Below are positions 17,064 through 26,155 of a DNA stretch of 64,000 bases, piece by piece. The stretch is from contig CAJVZD010000017.1 in the NCBI GenBank assembly GCA_913019905.1, positions 1 to 64,000 on the forward strand. The letters run 5' to 3'. The number at the start of each line of letters is the position of its first letter. Within the stretch, counting starts at the first letter, position 1. The notes beneath the pieces were generated by a model, which saw nothing but the letters and a program-made list of their open reading frames with translations, was not told where the DNA came from and did no database searches. The position numbers and the translations under genes are program-made. The stretch is from an uncultured Cellvibrionales bacterium (GTDB taxonomy: Bacteria > Pseudomonadota > Gammaproteobacteria > Pseudomonadales > Dasaniaceae).

Positions 17064-19425
17064 ATTACCTCGCCCCGATACTATTTGGCTGAAATCCTGG
17101 CGTGATCTTTGGTCGCAGCGCGGTCGCTCCTTATTAGTGATCCTCTCCATTGCTGTGAGTACTTTTACATTAGGGGTGATTCTAAATACCTATTCGATTC
17201 TGAGCCGTGAAATGAACGAGAGTTTCATGCGCGCCAATCCTGCTGCGTTAACTATCAATATGGCGGAACCATTTGAAAATCGTTTACTGGAAGCGGTGAA
17301 AAAACACCCGGAAGTCAAAATGGCAGATACCCGCATGTTGGTGTCGGGCCAAATTCAGAACGTGAGAGGTGATAAATTCCCGCTGCTACTTTTTGTCATT
17401 CGAGACTTCGATGACATTCAGATGGATAAACTGAACCCGGGCGAGGGTAGCTGGCCTCCGCTTGCCGGTCAGTTATTGGTCGAACAACAGGCGCTAACAG
17501 TTCTAAAGGGAGCGATCGGGGAGTTAGTGCAATTGAGTGACACTAAAGGCGTAAAGGGACGATTGGAGATCGTCGGGACAACACACGATGTAATGCAAGC
17601 GCAAGCAGACTGGGAAAAAGTGGTTTACGCTTATGTGTCGCTAGAAACCTACATAAATATGGGGGGCGTCGCACACTTTGAACAGCTGAAGTTAAGTCTC
17701 AGGGAAACCAATCTGAGCCATAGTAATGTGGAAAATCGCGCCTTAGCCATCGGTGGCTGGTTAAATTCCGAGGGGTTTCAATATCGCAATATAGTCGTGC
17801 CAGAGCCTGGAAAACATCCACACGCCAATATTACTAATGGAATGTTTATGATCCAGAAAGTATTTGCCTCGCTGGTGTGTCTCTTAAGTGCAGTACTGGT
17901 TTTTAACTTGAATTCCGCCATTTTACATAAGCATAAAATTCAAATTGGCATTATGAAAACTCTAGGGGCGCAGCCGAATGATATTCGAAAAATATATTAC
18001 CGCGCCGTATTAACGCTGGGCGTGGTTGGCATGCTGCTGAGCGTTGTGCCTTCATACTGGGTTGCAAAATATTATGCAGATATACTCGCCACAATGATGA
18101 ATATTGATATCCTCGACTACCGGGTACCTTACTGGGTGACGCTAATCCAATTAATATCCGGTTTGATTATTCCACTTCTCGCCGCTTCAATTCCGATTTA
18201 TCAAGCTGCAAAAAAAGATATTCGCGAAACGTTACTCGAATTCGGGGCCAGCGACCTTGAGATGAAAGAATCGTGGATTCAACGACAGTTTTTTGCGCTA
18301 TCTATACTTCCTAGTGCCACCCGCCTCGTGTTGCGCAATGTGTTTCGACGTAAAGCACGATTTTTTTTAAGCTGTGCAGTGGTAAGCATTGGAGGTGCAG
18401 TGCTTATTTCGAGTTACAATCTGTCAAAATCCATGCATGAAGTTGTAGAGAGCGTTCGATCATCCAAGCAGTGGGACCTCGCTCTTCGTTTTACCAATGG
18501 TTATGCTTCGCAAGAGATAATTGACAGTTTTGGCGGTATTGAAGGGATTAAAAGCGTTGAAACTTTTATGCAAAGTAGCGCAGTGATTATAGATTCGAAA
18601 AAGATCATTCCCGCGACGCTTTCGTTAATAGAACTGTCTCCCTATTCCAATTCGCTGCGCTTAACGCAACTGAAAGGAGAGTGGCTAAATCCAGAATCCA
18701 ATGGAATCGTGATTAGTCAGTTAGTCGCCGAACAGTATCCTCTACTGACCATTGGTAACACAGTCACCGTCAAATATCGCGGCAGCGCCAAAGATTTTGT
18801 CTTGCAAGGCGTTGTTGAGGTCATTGGCGTTGCTACGATGTTTATCAATGCGTCCGATGTGAAGCAGGCAAATGCCGTGTATGTTAAAGCAGAAAACCCT
18901 GAGGATTCAGCTGAGTTAAAGAAACAGATGGAAATCGTCGCGGGCCAGACAGGGATTCATATTTTCCAGATTACCACAATTGATGCAGCCGTTGACGTAA
19001 TAGACGGTCATTTCAATATTATTTTCTCACTGATGATGTTACTCACCCTCATCATATTCTTTATTTCAGGAAGCGGAATAATCCTGGCAATATCCACCAA
19101 TATTACAGAGCGCACCCGAGAACTTGGTGTGTTAAGAGCTATCGGTGCTTCGAGTCAACATTTAGTTGGCATGTTAGTCACTGAGGGAGTTGCAATGGCG
19201 TTATTTTCATGGTCAGTCGCATGTTTGCTATGTTTACCCATTAGCTATCTGATCGCACACTTTCTTGGGATTTTACTTTTCCAATCGCCGTTCCCTTTGG
19301 TGCTGGATGGTCCGATCTTTATTACATCCCTGCCGATTATCATTGTGCTATGTATAGGTTCAGCGATTATTCCCGCGCAAATGCTATCGCGTCAATCAGT
19401 TCGTGAGGCATTGATTTATGAGTAA
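17056..19425 (+). CDS. FtsX-like ABC permease with two FtsX domains (YbbP-like)
   Basis: 789 residues from the ATG at 17056, which has a strong GGGAGGGG upstream; an ATG at 17020 lies inside the ATPase gene and lacks support. An N-terminal membrane helix, a large periplasmic domain and two FtsX modules (helices around 270-400 and 665-785) give the layout of YbbP/DevC-type permeases. The AKKDIRETLLEFG and LSRQSVREALIYE coupling-type segments end each module. With the ATPase it forms a type VII ABC machine in the inner membrane. No periplasmic adaptor gene is adjacent. The substrate is unknown. Confidence 0.85.
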   Translation: MFKLPRPDTIWLKSWRDLWSQRGRSLLVILSIAVSTFTLGVILNTYSILSREMNESFMRANPAALTINMAEPFENRLLEAVKKHPEVKMADTRMLVSGQIQNVRGDKFPLLLFVIRDFDDIQMDKLNPGEGSWPPLAGQLLVEQQALTVLKGAIGELVQLSDTKGVKGRLEIVGTTHDVMQAQADWEKVVYAYVSLETYINMGGVAHFEQLKLSLRETNLSHSNVENRALAIGGWLNSEGFQYRNIVVPEPGKHPHANITNGMFMIQKVFASLVCLLSAVLVFNLNSAILHKHKIQIGIMKTLGAQPNDIRKIYYRAVLTLGVVGMLLSVVPSYWVAKYYADILATMMNIDILDYRVPYWVTLIQLISGLIIPLLAASIPIYQAAKKDIRETLLEFGASDLEMKESWIQRQFFALSILPSATRLVLRNVFRRKARFFLSCAVVSIGGAVLISSYNLSKSMHEVVESVRSSKQWDLALRFTNGYASQEIIDSFGGIEGIKSVETFMQSSAVIIDSKKIIPATLSLIELSPYSNSLRLTQLKGEWLNPESNGIVISQLVAEQYPLLTIGNTVTVKYRGSAKDFVLQGVVEVIGVATMFINASDVKQANAVYVKAENPEDSAELKKQMEIVAGQTGIHIFQITTIDAAVDVIDGHFNIIFSLMMLLTLIIFFISGSGIILAISTNITERTRELGVLRAIGASSQHLVGMLVTEGVAMALFSWSVACLLCLPISYLIAHFLGILLFQSPFPLVLDGPIFITSLPIIIVLCIGSAIIPAQMLSRQSVREALIYE

Positions 19426-19444
19426 AAAATCCGACCGGCGCAAA

Positions 19445-19473
19445 CTCATGGGCACCAGGTAAGTGCCCATGAG
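19445..19473. terminator. strong hairpin between convergent genes
   Basis: CTCATGGGCAC (19445-19455) and GTGCCCATGAG (19463-19473) form a perfect 11-bp stem with a 7-base loop, 20 bases after the permease stop. There is no long T-run on either side, so it may end transcription weakly or protect mRNA ends. Confidence 0.5.
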
Positions 19474-19476
19474 CAG

Positions 19477-19556
19477 TTGCGGCCAGCACTTAAAGCGGCC
19501 ACAATCACAAGCGGTTAAAATGACAGGCGGTCAAGATAATAAGCGGTCGAGACAAT
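19477..19556. repeat. 16-bp imperfect tandem array, about five copies
   Basis: Units at 19477, 19493, 19509, 19525 and 19541 are each exactly 16 bases and share a GCGG core, the last four as A-A/G-GCGG-T/C (AAGCGGCC, AAGCGGTT, AGGCGGTC, AAGCGGTC). The array lies between the convergent permease and GST-like genes, next to the hairpin at 19445-19473. Confidence 0.75.
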
Positions 19557-19588
19557 CGGTAGTAAGCGCATTGAAAGCTGCAAATTTA

Positions 19589-20773
19589 CTAAGCGAATAT
19601 CTCTCGAAAGTTCCTTCGCAGGATTGGGTACTTTATTTCTCGTTCATAAAGCGACGTCAGGCCCGAAACATCAATAAGTTGTTTGACCGACGAGCGCGCA
19701 GTGCCACTGAGGTTCTGATAGAAATCGTAGGAACGTTGGAACTTCCACTGTGTAATAGGCGTGTGACCGACGGGAACCTTAACGCCGCGGATGTCAATTT
19801 CAGATCGCCCGACCCCGCTTGCGCGGTCGTTGACCAATACGGGTAACCCTGAGGTTTTACCCTCTGTCGCAAGCAACTCGCTCGCCCGTTTTTCAATTCC
19901 GCTAATACAGGCTTCGATTTGAGGGCCAAATTCTCCAGCGATCAATCGTAGTAAGGGTATGAGCGTTTCCGGAACTTCATCATGGGCGAGAAAGGCTTCT
20001 TGCATACCGGGAAACTCAGTCATGTTGGCGTCGCTGGCCTGCATTCTTTCTACCCACCGAAATACGAAAGGAGCACGAGTTTGCATGAGTCTCAGGGAAT
20101 GCGGATCACGACCTAAATGGGCGAAATGGGCAACCGTCAAACCAAAATCACCTAATGAGGGTTTGCCACCCAGCAGATACGGATAAAGCCTAAAGTGCTC
20201 ATCCAGAATGTCTAGGATATCCATCCAGCTTTCTTCCGTTACGCGTTGCACCTCGCTGTTCGAAACACCTAAACCCGGTAAATGATCTCGCATAGCCTGC
20301 ACGAATTTTTCGCCTTTGATATCGGCTTCCTGCAATGAACTTTGTGGCTCTGATGAGCGTGCCATTTCTCGCGCCATAAAAGTATCGTTATCGGAAAAAT
20401 TCCAACGATAATGCATCATGTGCCGAGATAGACCCTCATCGCCATAAGCCTCGATAAGGAAGGCCACGAATTGCTGGCGAGGACCACTGGGGTAGATAGA
20501 ATCCTCGGGATAGCGCTGTTCCAGAAAGTCGATAATCTCTGAGGTATCCTGCACGATAGTCCCATCTGGTGCTTCAAGAATGGGTATACGCCAACGAGGC
20601 ATCTTAGTGCGAACAATATTCGCATAACGTGGATGTGCTGTCAGGCAGGCGCGGAAAGGGATGCCTTTTTTACGCAGATAGCTCCGGGTTTTCCCTGCGT
20701 AAGCTGACTGTTGCACTTCGAAATGAATGTATTGGTCCGGGCGCCGGGCTACATACAAGGGATCTTCGGACAT
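19589..20773 (-). CDS. glutathione S-transferase-like protein with long C-terminal extension
   Basis: 394 residues, about twice the length of an ordinary GST. The thioredoxin-like N-terminal domain (about 15-95) contains the SAYAGKTRSYLRKKGIPF opening, the cis-Pro strand RWRIPIL and the glutathione-binding DTSEIIDFLE. A helical C-terminal GST domain follows (about 100-270, with GGKPSLGDFGLTVAHF), then about 120 extra residues of unknown role. The gene is the second of a minus-strand pair with the OYE-type enzyme (89-base gap). A role in handling lipid-derived electrophiles or hydrocarbons is inference. Confidence 0.75.
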   Translation of the reverse strand: MSEDPLYVARRPDQYIHFEVQQSAYAGKTRSYLRKKGIPFRACLTAHPRYANIVRTKMPRWRIPILEAPDGTIVQDTSEIIDFLEQRYPEDSIYPSGPRQQFVAFLIEAYGDEGLSRHMMHYRWNFSDNDTFMAREMARSSEPQSSLQEADIKGEKFVQAMRDHLPGLGVSNSEVQRVTEESWMDILDILDEHFRLYPYLLGGKPSLGDFGLTVAHFAHLGRDPHSLRLMQTRAPFVFRWVERMQASDANMTEFPGMQEAFLAHDEVPETLIPLLRLIAGEFGPQIEACISGIEKRASELLATEGKTSGLPVLVNDRASGVGRSEIDIRGVKVPVGHTPITQWKFQRSYDFYQNLSGTARSSVKQLIDVSGLTSLYEREIKYPILRRNFREIFA

Positions 20774-20862
20774 ATAAATAACTCAGCTAAAGAATTCTCT
20801 AATTATCGGGACCGTTTATCCATTTGATACAGCAGTTAAACGGCTTTTGTCTTATTACTCGA

Positions 20863-22140
20863 CTACGCGAGTAGTTTCTTTTGCAAAGCCATGACTCGCC
20901 GCGTAGCAGAAAAAGGGCTAATCTCTGGCACTGCTTGTCCGTTGGTGCCCAACTCGTCGAGCTGCGCGTAAAACCAGAACTGCACGCCAAAGGTCGCCAT
21001 CGCCCGCAAGGGCTTGATTGCATTCAGGAAAGACAGCCACGTGGGAAAGAACGCGAGTTCGCGTTCGTAACGCGGGAGTTCATCTAAGCCATTCATTAGT
21101 TGCTTGGGGGCATCAGTCATCACACACATTGGCCTGCCGATTCCAATCAAATCTGCGCCGCCACTTGAAACAGCTTGTTCCATTACATCGCGATGACGAA
21201 AGCCGCCGGTAACCATTAGCGGTATCGAAACCTTTTCCTGCATTGCAATAGCAAAATCAACAAAATAGGCTTCGCGCATTTTGGTTGAATGTTGGACGTT
21301 TTGTTCCTCCGCCTCTTCCAATCCTTCGACGCCGAGTAATTTCGGTTGCTCATAGGTACCGCCGGAAATTTCTATAAGATCGACACTCGCATGTTCGAGC
21401 CACTTTGCGACTTGTAAGCTGTCCTCGAACGCGAACCCGCCTTTCTGAAAGTCAGCACTATTCAGTTTTACGGCAACAGGGAAATCAGGACCGACAGCAG
21501 AACGCACTGCCGCAACACATTCCAGCAAAGCGCGGGCCCGATTCTCTAAGCTGCCGCCATAATTATCGCCGCGTAAATTACTGCGAGGGCTCAAAAACTG
21601 AGAGAGAAGATAACCGTGTGCCGCATGAATTTGAACGCCGGTGAACCCCGCTTCTTTACACGCAGCTGCGCAAACACCGAAGCGCCGCACGATATCGGCT
21701 ATTTCTTCTGTGGTGAGTGCAATCGGTTTGCCAAATTGGCCGCCGGGAAGACCGACTTTTACCGCCGACGGTGCTTTCGGTTGCTTATTAACATTGGTTT
21801 GGGTCTGTCGGCCGGCGTGGCTAATCTGGGCCCAAAACTGATTGCCGTTACTGGTGGCCGCGGTTGCCCAGCTGGCCAACGCTGCTTTCATTGTATCGTC
21901 AGGCTCTTTGTCGATGACGACGTTGCCTGGCCGTTCTAGATGGTCCGCATCGACCTGAATATTCCCCGATAGCAACATGCCGGCTCCGCCCTCACTCCAT
22001 AACTTGTATAATCGCTCGAGTTCAGGAGTCGGGAGTCCACTGCTGGTTGCCAGCCCTTCTGTCATCGCGGCCTTTGATAAACGATTGGGGACTACGACAC
22101 CGCAGGGCAGCGTGAGAGGTTGGGATAAAACGTCAGACAT
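20863..22140 (-). CDS. NADH:flavin oxidoreductase, Old Yellow Enzyme family
   Basis: 425 residues of an FMN-binding TIM barrel. Typical blocks are QISHAGRQTQ (about 104-113), GVQIHAAHGYLLSQFLSP with the substrate-binding His pair, NYGGSLENRARALLE, and the phosphate-binding GGADLIGIGRP. The first 350 residues fit the family; the C-terminal 60 residues are an extension. No 4Fe-4S or NAD domain of the dienoyl-CoA reductase type is present. It likely reduces activated C=C bonds using NAD(P)H. GGAG precedes the ATG. It is probably co-transcribed with the GST-like gene downstream. Confidence 0.85.
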   Translation of the reverse strand: MSDVLSQPLTLPCGVVVPNRLSKAAMTEGLATSSGLPTPELERLYKLWSEGGAGMLLSGNIQVDADHLERPGNVVIDKEPDDTMKAALASWATAATSNGNQFWAQISHAGRQTQTNVNKQPKAPSAVKVGLPGGQFGKPIALTTEEIADIVRRFGVCAAACKEAGFTGVQIHAAHGYLLSQFLSPRSNLRGDNYGGSLENRARALLECVAAVRSAVGPDFPVAVKLNSADFQKGGFAFEDSLQVAKWLEHASVDLIEISGGTYEQPKLLGVEGLEEAEEQNVQHSTKMREAYFVDFAIAMQEKVSIPLMVTGGFRHRDVMEQAVSSGGADLIGIGRPMCVMTDAPKQLMNGLDELPRYERELAFFPTWLSFLNAIKPLRAMATFGVQFWFYAQLDELGTNGQAVPEISPFSATRRVMALQKKLLA

Positions 22141-22635
22141 GTGAGCTCCAGTTGATAGATCGTATAGGGATCGTTGGTACGAAACCGTGATACATTACTA
22201 TAATTATCAGATGATGGGTAATCGAATAGGGTGTTTGAGTTTGTGAGAAAAATCTAACTCCATTGAAACCTTTCCTGTCCAAATTTAATGAGGTGTGTCG
22301 AACAAAATCCTATTCAGGCAGTCCCTAGTATCCAGTAATAGCCATTGTGGTGATAATTGCTAGGTGACCGGTAACTGTAATTTTCATTAAACGCTGTGAC
22401 GGAAAAGAGTCGTTTGTCCCGCGATCGTAAATCAAAATTGGGCGATCGCCCGATAGCCGCTTATTAATGCCACTCAATGGCTTTATACTTTGCTGTTTTT
22501 GACGGGATGGCGGGATGGCGGGATGACAGATCACGATGGTATGTGATTTTCCGGACCGAACTCAAAGAGCAACGGTTTTCTCTATCTAAAAATATCACTA
22601 CTTCTTCAAACTATTTCACTGAAAGGAAATCGTCA
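22141..22635. other. divergent promoter region with short repeats
   Basis: About 495 bases between divergent genes, no supported gene. It contains a GGGCGATCGCCC palindrome near 22440-22451 and three 8-base units of CGGGATGG (22503-22526). Promoters for both neighbours should be here but were not resolved. Confidence 0.45.
22503..22526. repeat. 8-bp tandem repeat, three copies
   Basis: CGGGATGG at 22503 and 22511 followed by CGGGATGA at 22519. Confidence 0.8.
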
Positions 22636-23172
22636 ATGGGTATCGGGTTTTCCAAGCCAGCCGAGCAGCAGGTCGCTGGTACTTTGTCAGTGGGCGATAG
22701 GGCGCCATCTTTACCGGGAGTGCAATCTTCCGCTAAGAAATTTGTTGCTTTTCTACGTCACTCTGGTTGTCCGTTTGCGGAGGCGACGATAAAATCCATG
22801 CGGCATTTTTCCAGTAAATATCCGGATATTGAGTTCGTTGCCGTTACACACGGCGATGACGAAATTACCCGGAACTGGCTTGATAACATCGGCGGCACTG
22901 CCGGTATCACTCATATTCACGATGATACCCGAGTACTTCATGGCCGGTGGGGTATTGGTTTTTCCGATCGGAAACATTTTACCGGGCTCGATACTCTAGC
23001 TTCTGTATTTTTGTTACTTTTTAAGGGGATTCGTAACCGAGAAGATACCGGTACCCGCTGGCAACGGTCGGCCACTTTTTATGTTGATGTGAACTCTACC
23101 GTAATCTGGGCGCATGAAGCAGAGAAAGCCCACGATTTGCCAGATATAGGACAGGCTATTGCGAATCATTAG
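22636..23172 (+). CDS. peroxiredoxin-like (AhpC/TSA, thioredoxin-fold) protein
   Basis: 178 residues from the ATG at 22636, which follows GAAAGGAAA; an in-frame ATG at 22477 would add 53 residues that look non-coding. The thioredoxin-like fold has a single active-site type Cys in RHSGCPFAEA (C45), the position of a peroxidatic cysteine, and a later VDVNSTVIWAHEAEKAHD segment like that of AhpC/TSA-type redoxins. No resolving CxxC partner is present, so it would act as a 1-Cys type enzyme or use another thiol. It lacks a signal peptide and is cytoplasmic. Confidence 0.75.
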   Translation: MGIGFSKPAEQQVAGTLSVGDRAPSLPGVQSSAKKFVAFLRHSGCPFAEATIKSMRHFSSKYPDIEFVAVTHGDDEITRNWLDNIGGTAGITHIHDDTRVLHGRWGIGFSDRKHFTGLDTLASVFLLLFKGIRNREDTGTRWQRSATFYVDVNSTVIWAHEAEKAHDLPDIGQAIANH

Positions 23173-23598
23173 TCGATTTTCTAAAAGGCCTTCCATGGTC
23201 GTTGATGAATGTAAGGCTCCGTTCATGGCCAACGTTTTCTTCAACATTGCTACGCGCGCGAGCGACGCCAAATGCAATACAGCAAGCAAGGACGGTTTGT
23301 CACCAGCACAGGAAAGTCTTTTTTCGCTTGTTGACGTCGAAAAATTCGGCGGCTTCCATGTACTGTAACGTTATAAATACGTGATATTTTCGGGATAAAG
23401 ATTTCCGGATAGTGCCTTACAATTAATCCTAAGAAGTCTGTTTGCTTTGGGCGTTGAGGGGGTGACTCAGTTAATAGGAAAGCGCTGTTGGCAGTGCCAA
23501 TCAAAACTTTGGCGTCCGACAATGAAGTTCTAAAATGTTTCGATTGATTCATCCGACTTTGAGGTCATTAATTTAATGGATTAAAAGGTGCTAATGCC
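23173..23598. other. intergenic, no gene seen
   Basis: About 425 bases. Short reading frames exist on both strands but none has a ribosome site, a recognisable product or protein-like composition. Confidence 0.45.
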
Positions 23599-24369
23599 AT
23601 GATTAAAGTCTTCCGCAAGTTGTTATGTGGCTCCTCGATGTTTTGTGTCACTTTTTTTATGAGCGCAATCTTATCGGCGGCAGAACTGACGATTAGAAGC
23701 TCTCCGACGTCAACAACCCTTTTGGAACTTTATACATCGCAGGGCTGCAGTAGTTGTCCGCCGGCGGAAAAATGGCTTTCAAATTTCACCGACAATAAAA
23801 AATTGTGGAGGGAACTCATTCCAATTAATTTTCATGTTGATTATTGGGATGATTTAGGCTGGGAAGATCCTTTTGCGACCGCAGAATTTAGTCGGCGTCA
23901 GAGAAGGTATGCTGAGCAGGGTTACTCTCGTAATGTCGGTACGCCGGGTTTTATAGTCGATGGACGAGGTTGGACCGGATGGTTTCAGCGTTTATGGTCA
24001 AAAAGGAAGTCATTACCCCTGCCGGCTATCTTGCCGACCCACAACTTGCAAGCGATCATATCGGAAGAAAAGATAGAGCTAAGTTATGACGACAACACAG
24101 GCGACGATTTAGTGGCCCACATAGCAATTTTGGGATTTGGTATAGAAACAGATGTACGGACAGGTGAAAATGGCGGTAGGAAATTGCGACATGATTTTGT
24201 CGTTATTGGCTATCGGACGAATCGCCTGAGTGGAAAAGGCAGGGCGGAGATTTTTGATCTGCCAAAAACGCTTAGTGTAAACTCGTCTCGACGAGGGATT
24301 GTTGTTTGGGTCGCTAAGACGAACGATCCTACACCGTTACAGGTTGCCGGCAACTGGTTTAAGCAATGA
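23599..24369 (+). CDS. secreted DUF1223 thioredoxin-like protein
   Basis: 256 residues with a signal peptide (hydrophobic about 14-27, ending LSAAE). The family hallmark is LELYTSQGCSSCPPAEKWL with a CxxC pair at about C50/C53, followed by the conserved HVDYWDDLGWEDPFA and FSRRQRRYA blocks and a GTPGFIVDG strand. DUF1223 proteins have a thioredoxin-like fold with an exported CSSCPPA motif; their substrate is not established. It is monocistronic. AAAAGG upstream of the ATG supports the start. Confidence 0.85.
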   Translation: MIKVFRKLLCGSSMFCVTFFMSAILSAAELTIRSSPTSTTLLELYTSQGCSSCPPAEKWLSNFTDNKKLWRELIPINFHVDYWDDLGWEDPFATAEFSRRQRRYAEQGYSRNVGTPGFIVDGRGWTGWFQRLWSKRKSLPLPAILPTHNLQAIISEEKIELSYDDNTGDDLVAHIAILGFGIETDVRTGENGGRKLRHDFVVIGYRTNRLSGKGRAEIFDLPKTLSVNSSRRGIVVWVAKTNDPTPLQVAGNWFKQ

Positions 24370-24421
24370 CTGAATTTTGCGGTCTAATTGTGCCCTCGGC
24401 GAAAGGCAGTCAGCGAGAGCC

Positions 24422-25450
24422 TTACTGCTTTACGCCATTTTGACGGCGGAATTCGTCCGGTGTCATTCCCGTCCATTTTTTGAATGCCCTTCGCAGAGAC
24501 CGGGAGTCACTGAATCCTGTTCGGTCGGCAATATCAGCGATGGTGAGACTTGATTTGAGTAAATCATTTCTGGCAACTTGCTCTTTCAAATCATTCAAAA
24601 TTGTTTGATAGCTTGTACCCAACCGACTCAGTCGGTTGCGTAATGTCCTCGACGTTATATTTAGTTTCTCCGCAATGGATTCCTCGTCCAAATAACCGTG
24701 CTGTTGCTCAAGAATCAGTTGCCGCACATCCATCACTAAATCAGCAGTGGTCGGATGGGCTGCAAGAAATTCGATACATAGGCGCTCCGCGGCCGCAACG
24801 CTTAAGGGATTGGCCTGTAATATAGGTTGTTGAAGAATATCGGCGCTCAGCACCAGTTGATTGGTATCGGATGAGAAAATTAACGGGCAGTCAAATACTT
24901 CGTGGTAGAGCGCTACGTAATCCGGTTCGGGATATTGAAAATGTGCTTCTAGTAATCGCGGCTTCTGACCAGTGAGCAATGGCGTAGATCGACACAGGCT
25001 GGCAAACTCTTCCTCAATGACGCAAGGTAAGGCCATCCCTAAATCGACGGGCGGTCTTGATATCCAATACAAAAGGTCATCCTTCCTGCGCAATTCAGCC
25101 TCAACAAAGGTACTGGACACCCGGTGGTATTGTACGGCCATGTTCAAAGCATCTTCTACCGTCGCACAACAGTTAATTCCGTAGCCTAACATTCCCCATC
25201 CCGACGGAGTTTGTTTGGCACCGATAGAAAAACCAAGATGTGGGATAGGGCTAATCGTGCAAGCTCGCTGTAATATGCTCAATGTCGCACGGTAGGGGAG
25301 TAATTGTTCCGGGTCGAAGAGCATTTCCTCGGCGATACCACTGCCCGCAAGTAGGTCTTGCGTCGATATGCCGTGTTGTTTCAACTCGGTGGCAATGATG
25401 GCCAGCAATTGCACAGGGATTGGCCACAAAGTGGCAGAACGTGTCGGCAC
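24422..25450 (-). CDS. AraC-family transcriptional regulator
   Basis: 342 residues starting at GTG 25450. The N-terminal 200 residues match the arabinose-binding-type domain of the OruR/ArgR-like AraC group (LLAGSGIAEEMLFDPEQLL, GWGMLGYGINCCATVEDALNMAVQYHR). The C-terminal part has the two helix-turn-helix units (EESIAEKLNITSRTLRNRLSRLG and LTIADIADRTGFSDSRSLRRAFKKWTGMTPDEFRR). It is divergent from the cytochrome c - flavoprotein - PLP operon, with a five-unit 13-bp direct repeat in the gap, so this operon is its probable target. The effector is unknown. Confidence 0.88.
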   Translation of the reverse strand: MPTRSATLWPIPVQLLAIIATELKQHGISTQDLLAGSGIAEEMLFDPEQLLPYRATLSILQRACTISPIPHLGFSIGAKQTPSGWGMLGYGINCCATVEDALNMAVQYHRVSSTFVEAELRRKDDLLYWISRPPVDLGMALPCVIEEEFASLCRSTPLLTGQKPRLLEAHFQYPEPDYVALYHEVFDCPLIFSSDTNQLVLSADILQQPILQANPLSVAAAERLCIEFLAAHPTTADLVMDVRQLILEQQHGYLDEESIAEKLNITSRTLRNRLSRLGTSYQTILNDLKEQVARNDLLKSSLTIADIADRTGFSDSRSLRRAFKKWTGMTPDEFRRQNGVKQ

Positions 25451-25787
25451 TAAATCTCGTTATTTTCCGAAAGTGTCCCCCTAGTTTACCCGTTTCGCCC
25501 TTGGTTGCGAGAATAAATTGAGTAAGATAAAGAGTGTGGGTAAGTCGCGTACGGAATTGGCGTGCTGTGACGAATGTTTCCTGCATAATAAAAGGGAATG
25601 TTTGCTTAACTACCGAGTCGTCTGTGGGGCAGTTCGGTTTTTTTTAGCCATTGATTTTAACCAAGATTCTTAATCAATATTTTTAACCCAGACTTTTAAC
25701 GAATGTTTTAGTTATTGATGTTAGACATCGTTACTAGTCGTGGTTTTAATAATGACTTCCAGTAATTTTGCCAGTGAAAGAGTGCTT
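25451..25787. promoter_or_regulatory. divergent control region of the AraC gene and redox operon
   Basis: The 337-base gap separates the AraC gene from the exported redox operon. It holds the 13-bp direct-repeat array at 25652-25716, which ends about 70 bases before the cytochrome gene, a usual distance for an activator site. The exact promoters were not resolved. Confidence 0.45.
25652..25716. repeat. 13-bp imperfect direct-repeat array, five copies
   Basis: Five consecutive 13-base units begin at 25652, 25665, 25678, 25691 and 25704. The first four share an ATTTTTAACCCAA-like core (TGATTTTAACCAA, GATTCTTAATCAA, TATTTTTAACCCA, GACTTTTAACGAA); the fifth is more divergent. The spacing is constant. 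Confidence 0.75.
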
Positions 25788-26153
25788 ATGCTATTAATCC
25801 GTAAAATGAGTCGAAGGTCGAAGGCTAATAGTTACCTGCTGTATGTACTGATGCTCGTCGGCTGTCTAAGTTTTTCCAGCGGCCTGTTGGCACAAATCGA
25901 CGAGAGACAAATGATGTTGTTGGCGAACAATTGCCTGCAATGCCACGCGAGTGCCGAGACCGGTGCTCCGTTGATAGGTAACGCCGAAAAATGGCGCAGT
26001 ATATCGGCTAAGGGTGAAGACAAAATACTAGAAAATGTAGTGCACGGAATCGGAGGCATGCCGCCATTAGGCTATTGTAGTGCCTGCTCAGAAGACGATT
26101 TCCGTGTTCTTATTCGGTTCATCGCCGGTTTGCCCGATCAGAAAGGACATTAA
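25788..26153 (+). CDS. small cytochrome c (c5-like), exported
   Basis: 121 residues from the ATG at 25788; a GTG at 25740 and an ATG at 25806 are alternatives. An N-terminal export signal (hydrophobic about 15-34, ending LLAQ) precedes one heme-binding CLQCH (C49, C52, H53). The likely axial Met is in GIGGMPPLG (about 91), and a CSAC pair at 97/100 is typical of the c5 group. It is a periplasmic one-heme electron carrier. The next gene starts 2 bases after its stop, so it should accept electrons from the flavoprotein encoded there (inference from context). Confidence 0.82.
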   Translation: MLLIRKMSRRSKANSYLLYVLMLVGCLSFSSGLLAQIDERQMMLLANNCLQCHASAETGAPLIGNAEKWRSISAKGEDKILENVVHGIGGMPPLGYCSACSEDDFRVLIRFIAGLPDQKGH

Positions 26154-26155
26154 TA

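Noticed and set aside
19477..19556. CRISPR-like array
   Set aside because: The units are contiguous 16-mers without spacers, and no cas genes are near.
19463..19846. 127-codon plus-strand frame
   Set aside because: It runs through the 16-bp array and antisense to the GST-like gene, so it is a shadow.
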